From NCBI GenBank assembly GCA_026391315.1, contig JAPLDT010000048.1, forward strand, positions 1 to 64,000: a stretch of DNA of 64,000 nt, read 5' to 3'. Shown here piece by piece: positions 34,495 through 42,869 of this stretch. The stretch comes from Bacteroidia bacterium. GTDB taxonomy: Bacteria > Bacteroidota > Bacteroidia > Bacteroidales > Prolixibacteraceae. Within the stretch, counting starts at the first letter, position 1, and the number at the start of each line of letters is the position of its first letter. The notes under the pieces are model-generated. The model ran no database searches. It worked only from the letters and a program-made list of their open reading frames with translations, and had not been told where the DNA came from. The position numbers and the translations under genes were made by a program.

Positions 34495-34648
34495 TTTGTT
34501 AATGTTTATTGATTGACAACCTAACAGTCGTGATAAAATTCAATCCTGACAAAATGCTCCTGTTTTTTTAGAAAGATATAACCATGTTGTTACTGGCAAA
34601 CTGGTCAAATGAACTGACAGGCTGTTTCCTTCGTCATATATGATCATT

Positions 34649-35167
34649 TTATGGCTTGATTATTTCCACCACCGGTACATCGACTTCAGGAATCCGGGCA
34701 TGTAATTCAACCCTCGAAACTTTTGGAAACCAGAAAGTCCCTCCGTCAATTTGAATAAACAGACGTTCGACTTCTACTTCCTCACCATTTGCTGTCGTGA
34801 ATACTTTGAATCTTCCATCCATTGTTTTCTTTAATGTAAAAGTTCGCTTTGAATAGGAAACAAACTGAAAATCGACCCTTTCGGTTGATCGATTTAAGAA
34901 ATTCAGACCATAAGCAAATGCGCATTGTATCCTTGTGAGAGGTTCAATAACTCCATTTTTCGTAAACTTTTTCCAGTAAATATGAACTGGGTCTGACAGA
35001 TCTAAGTAGCCCTCCGATGTCGTTCTCACAGTATAGTATATCTCATTGGCATCTTTACTCCGTCCAATCTTGAAAAGTGAATTATTTTCACCATGTCCAA
35101 AATCAGCCGCTTCACTTTTGTGCAATACGATGATCGCAAGAATAATGAAAAGGATCATTTTGCGCAT
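34649..35167 (-). CDS. DUF4833 exported protein
   Basis: 172-residue exported protein with a signal peptide (MRKMILFIILAIIVLHKSEA) and a single DUF4833 domain (about 25-165): SLFKIGRSKDANEIYYTV, DPVHIYWKKFTKNGVIEPLTRIQ, AYGLNF, and VERLFIQIDGGTFWFPKVSRVEL. The beta-rich domain is of unknown function. It begins 29 bases after the upstream thioredoxin gene, so both are probably expressed together, and a link to envelope redox homeostasis is possible but unproven. Confidence 0.8.
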   Translation of the reverse strand: MRKMILFIILAIIVLHKSEAADFGHGENNSLFKIGRSKDANEIYYTVRTTSEGYLDLSDPVHIYWKKFTKNGVIEPLTRIQCAFAYGLNFLNRSTERVDFQFVSYSKRTFTLKKTMDGRFKVFTTANGEEVEVERLFIQIDGGTFWFPKVSRVELHARIPEVDVPVVEIIKP

Positions 35168-35196
35168 CAGAAGATTTGGATTTTGTGCATATCAGG

Positions 35197-35640
35197 TTAA
35201 CGTTGAATGACTCTCTTGCCCAGCTCCACAAACTCTTTCGGATTGTGATACCCGGATGTCTGAGTGACAACATCACCATTCCCATTCACAAAAATCAAAC
35301 TGGGATAACCCATGATCCTGTATTTATGGGCCAGATCAATACCTTCCCCTTTTTCACCATCAACTTCCACATTGATGAAGTTGGCATTAAAAAAAGTTCC
35401 CACTTCCGGATTGGGAAAGGTTCTGGCTTTCAACATTCTGCACGGGGGGCACCAACTGGCTGAAATATCAAGGAAAATAAGCTTATTTTCTTTTTTAGCC
35501 GACGCCAAAGCTTCACTCCAGGCTCCCTGATGAAAGGCTATACCATTCCCATTTTTTGTTCTTGACCCAGTACCGAATGTGTTGGCCATGATCAGAATCA
35601 AAATGGCAATTCCGATAAATATTACGACTGACCTTTTCAT
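35197..35640 (-). CDS. Exported thioredoxin-fold protein (WCPPC)
   Basis: 147 residues: an N-terminal membrane anchor or signal (VVIFIGIAILILIMANTFG), then a thioredoxin-fold domain of the DUF255/Thioredoxin_7-like type with ISASWCPPCRMLKARTF, redox pair Cys64/Cys67, and cis-proline in MGYPSLIFVNGNG. Such proteins reduce or isomerise disulfides in the periplasm or help mature cytochromes. It is the first gene of a short unit with DUF4833. A terminator-like hairpin separates it from the upstream carboxymuconolactone decarboxylase-like gene. Confidence 0.87.
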   Translation of the reverse strand: MKRSVVIFIGIAILILIMANTFGTGSRTKNGNGIAFHQGAWSEALASAKKENKLIFLDISASWCPPCRMLKARTFPNPEVGTFFNANFINVEVDGEKGEGIDLAHKYRIMGYPSLIFVNGNGDVVTQTSGYHNPKEFVELGKRVIQR

Positions 35641-35751
35641 ACTACAAATTTTTTGTGTTAATAATCAAACAATTGAATACTCAATATTTTATTTCTAAAT
35701 TCTCAATCTAACTGTCGGGGAACCATCCAAAACCTGACAAAAAAAGATCAT

Positions 35752-35797
35752 AAAAAAATTAAGAGGAGATCCACACACGGGTGAATCTCCTCTTAAT
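35752..35797 (-). terminator. Intrinsic terminator after the CMD-like gene
   Basis: Perfect 13-base stem ATTAAGAGGAGAT (35758-35770) / ATCTCCTCTTAAT (35785-35797) with a 14-base loop. On the minus strand it is followed by U-rich sequence (complement of 35752-35757, AAAAAA). It lies 28 bases beyond the stop of the carboxymuconolactone decarboxylase-like gene and so splits the minus-strand run into at least two transcripts. Confidence 0.75.
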
Positions 35798-35825
35798 CAA
35801 ATAGGTGCAACTATACTTCCTTGGT

Positions 35826-36377
35826 TTATTTGCTCCAGATTCTTGACGCAAATGCAACATCCACTTCAGGAGAAGTGACATGATTGGAATAATTGCTCAG
35901 CGTTTTAACGCCAATACCTGCTATAACGCCCAATACATGAGACTCCGAATAACCGGCCGCTAAAAATTCATCTATTTCATCCTGCGAAACAATGCCCCTG
36001 TTGGCGGTTAAGGAACGTGTCAATTTGGATAAGGCTGCCAATTTGGTATCGGGAATTTGTTTCCCTTCTCTTATCGCATTGGTTACTTCGAGCGGTACCT
36101 TTGACATCATATCACCCACAAAGCTGTGGGCAGCCATGCAGTATTCGCAATTATTCAAATAAGCAACCGTTAAAAAGACAACCTCCTGCTCGACAGGATT
36201 AAAGCCTGAGCTGGCCCTAAAACTCTTGTAAGAATAAGTATAGGCGTCCAGAAGTGCGGTATTGCCAGCCATTTTCTGATACATATTTGGGACAAAACCC
36301 ATTCCTTTTTGAGTATTCTCCAATATCTCGTTTGTTTTTTCCGAATACACAAGATTCTCTAATTTTAAATGTGCCAT
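35826..36377 (-). CDS. Carboxymuconolactone decarboxylase-family (AhpD-like) protein
   Basis: 183-residue alpha-helical CMD/AhpD-fold protein. The family motif is in VFLTVAYLNNCEYCMAAHSFVG, a CxxC followed by His three residues later (C-E-Y-C-M-A-A-H), the redox site of alkylhydroperoxidase D-like proteins. It probably acts on peroxides or another thiol-linked redox reaction rather than on carboxymuconolactone. No signal. Upstream lies the SRPBCC gene (49 bases), downstream a strong terminator. Confidence 0.87.
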   Translation of the reverse strand: MAHLKLENLVYSEKTNEILENTQKGMGFVPNMYQKMAGNTALLDAYTYSYKSFRASSGFNPVEQEVVFLTVAYLNNCEYCMAAHSFVGDMMSKVPLEVTNAIREGKQIPDTKLAALSKLTRSLTANRGIVSQDEIDEFLAAGYSESHVLGVIAGIGVKTLSNYSNHVTSPEVDVAFASRIWSK

Positions 36378-36426
36378 TTTGCAATTTTATTTTGATTTAA
36401 TTGTTGTTTAACTAAATGAGGAAACC

Positions 36427-36954
36427 TTAGGCTACAAATGCCTGACTGCCCTGGAGTATGCTATATTTTTCGGAGATTGATTTGAAGCTCTTTTTGGAGA
36501 CGGCATTTCCGGTCTCCAGGTGGTATTTTAGCCCGATCAGGACGCCAAAGAGCATCTTTCTGAACATTCCTTTTACAATACTTGCCATAAATGAAGGTTT
36601 TGTCGTATAGGAAGCATTGATAATCACCCTTGTCAGGGATGAAGATACCGAATCAATCAGCATAATGACCTGCATTTCTTTGACCATCGGCATATTACCT
36701 CCAATCACATGAACGGTTATTGACTTAAACTCCTCAGCGTTTACAATCCGTTCTTTGATGCTGGTTTTTTTATCGATGCTGCACTCCCGCTCACAGCCAA
36801 TTTCTCCAGTTTTCCCATTGGTATCGTGCGAACCTTCAATGTTGGGATTGTAAAGATGCGTTTCACCGAAACGGTTAAACAGAAGGTTCCAAACTTCTTG
36901 CTTCGAAGCATTTACTAAAACTGCTTCTGTTGCGATTTTCTTAGGATTTCCCAT
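36427..36954 (-). CDS. SRPBCC-fold protein
   Basis: 175 residues, no signal peptide. It fits the START/PYR-like SRPBCC (polyketide cyclase/dehydrase-type) fold: IATEAVLVNASKQEVWNLLFNRFGETHLYNPNIEGSHD near the start, then a GEIGCERECSIDKKTSIKERI strand, and a long C-terminal helix (MASIVKGMFRKMLFGVLIGLKYHLETG) closing the hydrophobic pocket. The ligand is unknown. It is followed 49 bases later by the CMD-like gene and preceded by the AraC gene with 67 bases between; the trio could be a regulated unit. Confidence 0.75.
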   Translation of the reverse strand: MGNPKKIATEAVLVNASKQEVWNLLFNRFGETHLYNPNIEGSHDTNGKTGEIGCERECSIDKKTSIKERIVNAEEFKSITVHVIGGNMPMVKEMQVIMLIDSVSSSLTRVIINASYTTKPSFMASIVKGMFRKMLFGVLIGLKYHLETGNAVSKKSFKSISEKYSILQGSQAFVA

Positions 36955-37021
36955 CTCAAATTTTTTAGTGTTATTTTAATGACACAAAGATGGGGTGCAG
37001 ATGAAGGATGGGGTTGGGTAG

Positions 37022-37888
37022 TTAGTCCAATAATTTGTGTTTTTGGTTCAACCTGTAAACCGATGGCGAGGAGCCGTATTTTTCCTGAAAGCACTTTGAA
37101 AAATGGGATAAGTCGTTAAAGCCTGTATTGCAGGCGATATCAGAGACTCTTTCGGCTGAGATCGCCAACAATTCCGCTGCCTTTTCTAGTCTTCTGTTTC
37201 TGGTATAATTAGCCGGACTATCATTGTACACGCGCCTGAACTCCCTTTTAAAGGAAGAAAGGCTCAGATTGGTAAGCTGGGCAAGGTCACCTGATGACAA
37301 ATCGGAGAAAATATGTGCATCTACAATTTGCGTAAATGAATAAGTTGTCGGGGAAAACAAGCTTGTGAGTATCTGATTTATAGCAGGGGAATCATCGGTT
37401 TGCGCCAGCAGGAGGATAATCTCCTTCAATTTCAAAACGAGTAAATCTTCATTCACCAATTCCGGGTTCTCAAAATAAAAAAGCAGGCTTTCAATGTATT
37501 TGGCTATAAGAATTGTACTCTTCACCTTCGACATCCCAATCCTGGCACCTGCTCCGGGGCTTACCAGAAATTTTGGAAGGTCGTTCTCATATACTTTTTT
37601 GAGAATTTGGGGATGGAAGTGGACCACCACAGTTTGAAATGTATTCGAAGCAGGAGATGGAAGCATTTTGGTAATATAATTTCCACACTTCAATAATACA
37701 GATTCTCTTGTCGGAATTCTCAGTTTCCCGATTTCTGAAATAACCTCTCCAATCCCATCTATCACATAAAAGAAGCATGCTTCTTCGGGCATCGTATTAG
37801 TCTTTTGAAAGGGTGGCTTTATAACCGCCTTTTCAAAAATCATTTTGCCAAAAAGTTCATATTTTTTGTGTTCAATAATCATATGCAA
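37022..37888 (-). CDS. AraC family transcriptional regulator
   Basis: 288-residue DNA-binding regulator. The N-terminal part (about 1-180) is a cupin-like sensory domain (FFYVIDGIGEVISEIGKLRIPTRESVLLKCGNYI). The C-terminal part (about 190-285) has two helix-turn-helix motifs: LAQLTNLSLSSFKREFRRVYNDSPANYTRNRRLEKAAELL and VSDIACNTGFNDLSHFSKCFQEKYGSSPSVYR, the classical AraC signature. This ligand and its operators are unknown; the SRPBCC and CMD-like genes directly downstream are the natural candidates for control. Confidence 0.9.
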   Translation of the reverse strand: MHMIIEHKKYELFGKMIFEKAVIKPPFQKTNTMPEEACFFYVIDGIGEVISEIGKLRIPTRESVLLKCGNYITKMLPSPASNTFQTVVVHFHPQILKKVYENDLPKFLVSPGAGARIGMSKVKSTILIAKYIESLLFYFENPELVNEDLLVLKLKEIILLLAQTDDSPAINQILTSLFSPTTYSFTQIVDAHIFSDLSSGDLAQLTNLSLSSFKREFRRVYNDSPANYTRNRRLEKAAELLAISAERVSDIACNTGFNDLSHFSKCFQEKYGSSPSVYRLNQKHKLLD

Positions 37889-37936
37889 AGCTCATGCACC
37901 TTTAAAATCAGGCAAGTGAAAGTACAGAAGGAGTTG

Positions 37937-38167
37937 TTATTCAGGGACAGTTGTTTCAGCACATTTTTTCCGGTTGGCAAGTACTGATGAATAGAGTGAT
38001 ACGCAGAAAGGTACAAGAAACGTCAGAAAGACCCGGTAAATATTTAAGCCACTGAAAGAGAAACTAATCAGTCCGGGATTATTAATGATATTAAGTATAG
38101 CGCCCACCAGAATGGAAACTCTCAAAGCTCTCACAATTGATTCTTTGTCTATAACCATCTTCCCCAT
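37937..38167 (-). CDS. NrtS-like small membrane protein
   Basis: 76 residues with two membrane segments: VRALRVSILVGAILNIINNPG (starting RALRVS) and FLTFLVPFCVSLYSSV. The pattern RALRV...G..L..IN...........K/R.....L.PFCVS.YS resembles NrtS, a small two-subunit nitrate/nitrite transporter component described in cyanobacteria and other bacteria. I put moderate weight on that, as the protein is short. It lies 25 bases after the anti-sigma-like gene and is probably part of the sigma factor operon. Confidence 0.6.
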   Translation of the reverse strand: MGKMVIDKESIVRALRVSILVGAILNIINNPGLISFSFSGLNIYRVFLTFLVPFCVSLYSSVLANRKKCAETTVPE

Positions 38168-38192
38168 ATTTTGTTGATTTCATTCATTCCAT

Positions 38193-38459
38193 TTAATTTT
38201 CCGTCTTATTCAACTTTACTGAAATCTGATCTTTGAGTTGCGTCATATCAATTTCGTCATGCTGCTTTTTCTGATACATTTCTATTCCCTTTTCAATAAT
38301 CTTACTCTGTTTTTCGTAGTTTGTACAGGCATCACACACCATTGTGTGCAATTTCAATTGCAGTTTTTCTTTGAAGGAGAGCTTGAAATAAAATCTCTTT
38401 TCGATCAGTTCTGTCGCTTTTATACACGAAAGAAGAAGAATATGCATCAATTTTTTCAT
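38193..38459 (-). CDS. Small HxxxCxxC anti-sigma-like protein
   Basis: 88 residues, no clear membrane segment. KLHTMVCDACTNYEK contains HxxxCxxC, the core of zinc-binding anti-sigma (ZAS/zf-HC2) domains, which typically hold an ECF sigma factor until a redox or other signal releases it. The gene follows the sigma factor by 16 bases, the normal position of a cognate anti-sigma factor. The earlier part KATELIEKRFYFKLSFKEKLQLKLH also fits such proteins. A soluble anti-sigma suggests a cytoplasmic signal. Confidence 0.75.
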   Translation of the reverse strand: MKKLMHILLLSCIKATELIEKRFYFKLSFKEKLQLKLHTMVCDACTNYEKQSKIIEKGIEMYQKKQHDEIDMTQLKDQISVKLNKTEN

Positions 38460-38475
38460 TGTCTTTCTTTCAACA

Positions 38476-39039
38476 TTAACTTTTGAACCAGTTTATTTCA
38501 ATACAATCCCGAAGTTGCACTTTGGCCCTATGTACAATCTGCCAGAAATTTGACGTTGTAATACCCAATTCCTGACAAATTTCTTCTCCGCTTTTTTCTG
38601 TCAGATACTTCAACGAAACGCTGGCACTCCATTTTTTAGGTAAAGCATCAAGACATTTCTTAAGAATAGCTTGAAATTCAGCATCGTCAAGCAAATTGTG
38701 GTCGTCCTCATCTTGCCAGTTTTTTGGTTTATGGCTTTCCTGCCAATCACCATCTTTTTCGAAAAATCCTGACATGCTTTTCTCTTCAAAGGGAACAGGT
38801 TGAGAAACCTTTATTCGGTAGTGGTCTATAATTTTGTGGTTCAGGATTGAAAACAACCATGTTTGGGGTGAACTTTCACCTTTAAAGTTGCCAATCTTCT
38901 CGGCAGCCGCCAAAAATGTATCCTGAACCAAATCTTTTGCCAGCTCCGAATCAGATATTTTATAAAGCGCCCACGAGTAAAGATCAGAAGTATATTCCTC
39001 TACCCATTTCGACAAGTCCAAAGTAACCTCTTGGTCCAT
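38476..39039 (-). CDS. ECF-type RNA polymerase sigma factor
   Basis: 187-residue extracytoplasmic-function sigma factor. Region 2 spans about residues 10-80 (LYSWALYKISDSELAKDLVQDTFLAAAEKIGNFKG...QTWLFSILNHKIIDHYR, with the DLVQDTF and WLFSI motifs), and region 4 about 125-185 (LDALPKKWSASVSLKYLTEKSGEEICQELGITTSNFWQIVHRAKVQLRDCI). It heads the minus-strand run and is followed by its likely anti-sigma and the NrtS-like gene. Regulon unknown; the neighbouring redox and thiol genes are the obvious place to look for its promoter. Confidence 0.9.
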   Translation of the reverse strand: MDQEVTLDLSKWVEEYTSDLYSWALYKISDSELAKDLVQDTFLAAAEKIGNFKGESSPQTWLFSILNHKIIDHYRIKVSQPVPFEEKSMSGFFEKDGDWQESHKPKNWQDEDDHNLLDDAEFQAILKKCLDALPKKWSASVSLKYLTEKSGEEICQELGITTSNFWQIVHRAKVQLRDCIEINWFKS

Positions 39040-39145
39040 GTATCCTATTTTTGCTTAAAATTATTAATTTTTATTTAGGGAATTAGGTTAGGAAAACTTA
39101 AGGTTCAATAATACGCTTACAATTGGGTAATAATTGTCAAAAAAA

Positions 39146-39186
39146 TGTTGGTCCACGCTGATTGTTCTAAATGGAAAGGACCAACA
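39146..39186 (-). terminator. Minus-oriented terminator-like hairpin, orphan
   Basis: Perfect 9-base stem TGTTGGTCC (39146-39154) / GGACCAACA (39178-39186). On the minus strand it is followed by U-run (complement of 39140-39145). No annotated gene reads into it from the right on this strand, so either it ends an unseen minus-strand RNA or it is a protein-binding or RNA element of the divergent promoter region. Confidence 0.4.
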
Positions 39187-39281
39187 CCAGGATAATCATC
39201 AATTGAAAAGAACAACCCCCGCTGATGCCGGGAAAACTTTAGTACTTTTGAGAGAGATACTTAATAATGTCAGGAATCCCT

Positions 39282-39716
39282 ATGTATCAGAAAGATTATA
39301 TTTTACGGATGGTGGAAATGATTGGCGACCTGATTGCCGCTTTCCTGGGCCTGCTCAAAAAGGGAGATCTCGATCAGGCTGAAAAGTTGATCGAAAGAGG
39401 ATACACAGAACTTTTGCGAAACGATGCCTCCTTTTTTCTTCTTATTCCAAAAGAGCAACTTACCGACAAACTGATTAGAGAGCATCATTATGAACATTTT
39501 CATCTTGAAATACTGGCGGAACTGTTTTTCGCCGAGGCCTCACTAGCCAAAGCCCAAGACAAACCCGGCCACAGCCTTTCCTGTTACGAAAAATCCCGGA
39601 TACTGACTGAATTCCTTGAGCAGGAGGACAAGACATGGTCGGCCAGGCGCGAAGAACGTAAAGTTGTTCTCGTGGAAAAGATTTCAGAATTGAGGCGCTC
39701 CAATGCTTCAAATTGA
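39282..39716 (+). CDS. Conserved hypothetical protein, DUF6483-like
   Basis: 144 residues, helical, no signal peptide. The opening MYQKDYILRMVEMIGDLIAAFLGLLKKGDLDQAEKLIERGYTELL, then DASFFLLIPKEQLTDKLI and HLEILAELFFAEASLAKAQ, read as a TPR-like alpha-solenoid pattern and I believe correspond to the DUF6483 family, known mainly from Bacteroidota and Firmicutes without function. An ATG at 39267 five codons upstream is the alternative start. It stands alone between the sigma factor gene (divergent) and the metalloprotease gene. Confidence 0.7.
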   Translation: MYQKDYILRMVEMIGDLIAAFLGLLKKGDLDQAEKLIERGYTELLRNDASFFLLIPKEQLTDKLIREHHYEHFHLEILAELFFAEASLAKAQDKPGHSLSCYEKSRILTEFLEQEDKTWSARREERKVVLVEKISELRRSNASN

Positions 39717-39857
39717 TTTTTTCATACAAATCCGACAATTAAGTTAAAATCATAATTATTATAATCAAAACGTAACAAACAGTAAATTATTTATATTTAC
39801 ATGGCCTTTCCCGGCGAATACAGATTATTCCCTTTTTACATTATAAACGTTAACAAG

Positions 39858-42848
39858 ATGAAGAAAAACTTTCTGACCATTGTGTTAATATCAATTGCTG
39901 CAATGGTAAGCACCTCCTGCTCTCAACAGGAACAGTTTGTAGTGAACAAAACCTATCATGGATTCAAACTGACCGAGAAGCGATTTGTCAAAGAGGTAAA
40001 TGCCGATTGTTATTACTTCTTGCATGAACAGAGTGGCGCCAGGTTGCTTAAGATTGCTGCTGCTGATCCGAACAAGCTGTTCAATGTCGCATTCAAAACT
40101 TTGCCGGAGAACGATTTTGGAACACCCCATATTCTGGAACATTCTGTCCTAAATGGGTCGAAAAATTTTCCGGTCAAGAGCCCGTTTGATGTTTTGATGA
40201 AAGGCTCCCTGAATACTTTTCTGAACGCGATGACAGGATCTGACATAACTACTTATCCGGTGGGAAGCATGAACATGAAGGATTATTTTAATCTGATGCA
40301 TGTATATCTCGATGCTGTTTACAACCCCAATTTACTGACAGATCCCCGGATTCTCAGGCAGGAAGGCTGGCATTATGAACTTGAGAACAAAAATGCCCCG
40401 CTGGTTTATAAGGGAGTAGTCTACAATGAAATGAAAGGCGCCTATTCCGGTGCGGAAAGTGAACTGGATTACCAGATATCCAAGGCCCTTTTCCCCGATA
40501 ATACTTATGGCGTTTCATCTGGTGGTCATCCAAGCGAAATTCCGAAACTTACATTTGACTATTTCACCAAATTTTATAACAAATACTATCATCCAAGCAA
40601 CAGTTATATTTTGCTTTATGGGGATGCTGATCTGAATCAGGAGTTGCAGTTTATCAATGACAATTATCTTTCGGCTTATCAAAAGGCGGACATGAATCTG
40701 AGTACCCCATTGCAGAAACCCTTTGCCGAGATGAAAGTTCTCGGGAAAAGCTATCCTGCACAGGAAGGTAGTTCCCTAAAAGACAACACTTTACTGTGTT
40801 TAAGTATTGTTGCAGGACAAAGTACCGACCGTACGCTGTGTATGTCTTTGGACATATTGACCAATGCCTTGGTCAACCACGAATCTGCGCCAATCAGGTT
40901 GGCTTTACAGAAAGCAGGAATTGGTAAAGATGTTCGTGCAAACCTAAACGAAGGTTTCCAGAATAGATTTGAAATAACCGTACAAAATGCCAATCCCGAA
41001 GATCTTCCAAAATTCAGGGAGATCGTTTTTTCAGAATTGAAGAAGGTTGCCAGCGATGGTTTGGATTCGACCATGGTGGAGGGTATCCTCAACCGTGCAG
41101 AATTTAATATGCGTGAGGGGAACACACCACAAAAAGGATTGATGTGCCTTTTCATGAATTATCAAGGTTGGTTTTTTGCAGATAATCCATTCCTTGGATT
41201 GGAGTTTGAAAAACCACTTTCAGCAGTAAAAAAAGGAATTAAAAATCATCTGCTTGAAACGACTATCCGGAAGTACCTTGTTGAAAATCCACATGCTGTA
41301 CTGATTTCCCTGAAGCCAGAACCCGGTCTTCAAAAAGCGATTGATGCCAATGTAGTCAAGGAGCTGGCCGCATACAAAGCATCTCTCTCTCCTGATAAGA
41401 TTGAACAACTTGTCAAAGAGACCAAAGAGCTTGTGGAATATCAAAAGAAAGAGGACTCTCCTGAGGCGGTTGCAAAAATACCGCTTCTTAAATTGTCTGA
41501 CATTACGGCTAAATCTGAATTCTATACGGTTGAGGAGAAAGATACCAAAGGCATTCGGTTGATGTACCACAATGAGTTTACCAACAAGATACTCTACCAG
41601 AATCTCTATTTTGATCTGCGGATACTTCCACAGGACAAAATACCTTATGCGGCTTTGCTTTCAGCAATTTTGGGCAAAATGAATACTGCGAACTATACCT
41701 ATGGTAAAATAGACAATCAGTTGAACATCAACACCGGTGGTTTTGACAGTTACCTGACGACTTATCTTAAGGAGAGGTCTGATGCAAACCTTATCCCCGA
41801 GTTGGTAGTCTCATCCAAGACGACCACAACAAAAGCCGGCAAAATGACAGATCTTATAGACGAGATTTTACTAAAATCCAATTATAATGATACCGTCAGG
41901 TTGAAAGAGGTCATCAAGCGCCACCAGTCATCTTTGGATGGCGCCATTAAACAGGATGGAATGAGCTACGCCATGACCCGTTCAAGCTCCTACTATTCGA
42001 ACAGGGGAATGTTCAATGAATTGACGAGTGGGGTTGACTACTATAACTTCATCACAGACCTGTTAAATAATTTCGGAACAAAACACAAGGAAATCATTGC
42101 CAACCTTACTGAAACGGCACAGTTGCTATTTAAAAAGGAGAATATGATCGCGGCCATTACCTGCAGTCCGGAAGACCTATCCGCCTATCAGGCAGAGCTT
42201 GGGAGAACCAGTGAAGCCATGCCTTCCGGTACCCGGTCGGGAAATACCTGGAAATTTGATCTGACCAACAAGAAGGAGGCGCTGGTATCTGCCTCAAAGG
42301 TGCAATACGTGGTTAAAGGCTACGACTTTAAAAAATTGGGTTATGAATGGACCGGAAAGATTAGTGTATTGAGTCAAATCATCAGCACAGACTGGCTGCA
42401 AACCCAGGTACGTGTAATTGGCGGGGCGTATGGTGGATTTTGTGGTTTCTCTCCCAACGGAAATTCCTTTTTCGCTTCTTACCGCGATCCAAACCTGAAA
42501 GAAACGATTCAGAATTTTGACTCAACAACTGTCTATCTGGGTAAATTCAAAGCAGATTCAACCACCATGACCCGTTACATTATCGGTACCATCGCAAAAC
42601 TTGATCAGCCCATGACTCCCTCAAGTAAAGGAACAATGGCCATGAGAAATTATTTTGAAAATACTACAGCAGATATGCTGAATACAGAGCGTAAGGCTGT
42701 ACTTTCGACTTCAGCTGAAGATATCCGTGGTATGAAAAAAATGGTGCAGGATATTTTGGCTAAAAATGAATATTGCGTTTATGGCAGTGAGGCAAAAATC
42801 AATGAAAACAAAACATTGTTTGAGAAAATGATACAGATTGGGAAATAG
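39858..42848 (+). CDS. M16C-family zinc metalloprotease lipoprotein (presequence protease-like)
   Basis: 996-residue insulinase-family peptidase similar to mitochondrial presequence protease. It is exported as a lipoprotein: MKKNFLTIVLISIAAMVSTSC has the lipobox Cys21. The inverted zinc motif HxxEH is GTPHILEHSVLNGS, with His91, Glu94 and His95; FPVKSPFDVLMKGSLNTFLNAMTGSDITTYPVGS is the family stretch after it. The C-terminal half is the second, catalytically inactive M16C repeat. Members degrade oligopeptides inside a closed chamber. The start at 39858 excludes 19 non-signal codons in frame. It would process peptides in the periplasm or on the surface. Confidence 0.92.
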   Translation: MKKNFLTIVLISIAAMVSTSCSQQEQFVVNKTYHGFKLTEKRFVKEVNADCYYFLHEQSGARLLKIAAADPNKLFNVAFKTLPENDFGTPHILEHSVLNGSKNFPVKSPFDVLMKGSLNTFLNAMTGSDITTYPVGSMNMKDYFNLMHVYLDAVYNPNLLTDPRILRQEGWHYELENKNAPLVYKGVVYNEMKGAYSGAESELDYQISKALFPDNTYGVSSGGHPSEIPKLTFDYFTKFYNKYYHPSNSYILLYGDADLNQELQFINDNYLSAYQKADMNLSTPLQKPFAEMKVLGKSYPAQEGSSLKDNTLLCLSIVAGQSTDRTLCMSLDILTNALVNHESAPIRLALQKAGIGKDVRANLNEGFQNRFEITVQNANPEDLPKFREIVFSELKKVASDGLDSTMVEGILNRAEFNMREGNTPQKGLMCLFMNYQGWFFADNPFLGLEFEKPLSAVKKGIKNHLLETTIRKYLVENPHAVLISLKPEPGLQKAIDANVVKELAAYKASLSPDKIEQLVKETKELVEYQKKEDSPEAVAKIPLLKLSDITAKSEFYTVEEKDTKGIRLMYHNEFTNKILYQNLYFDLRILPQDKIPYAALLSAILGKMNTANYTYGKIDNQLNINTGGFDSYLTTYLKERSDANLIPELVVSSKTTTTKAGKMTDLIDEILLKSNYNDTVRLKEVIKRHQSSLDGAIKQDGMSYAMTRSSSYYSNRGMFNELTSGVDYYNFITDLLNNFGTKHKEIIANLTETAQLLFKKENMIAAITCSPEDLSAYQAELGRTSEAMPSGTRSGNTWKFDLTNKKEALVSASKVQYVVKGYDFKKLGYEWTGKISVLSQIISTDWLQTQVRVIGGAYGGFCGFSPNGNSFFASYRDPNLKETIQNFDSTTVYLGKFKADSTTMTRYIIGTIAKLDQPMTPSSKGTMAMRNYFENTTADMLNTERKAVLSTSAEDIRGMKKMVQDILAKNEYCVYGSEAKINENKTLFEKMIQIGK

Positions 42849-42869
42849 ATCTGCTAAATGCTAATGTTT

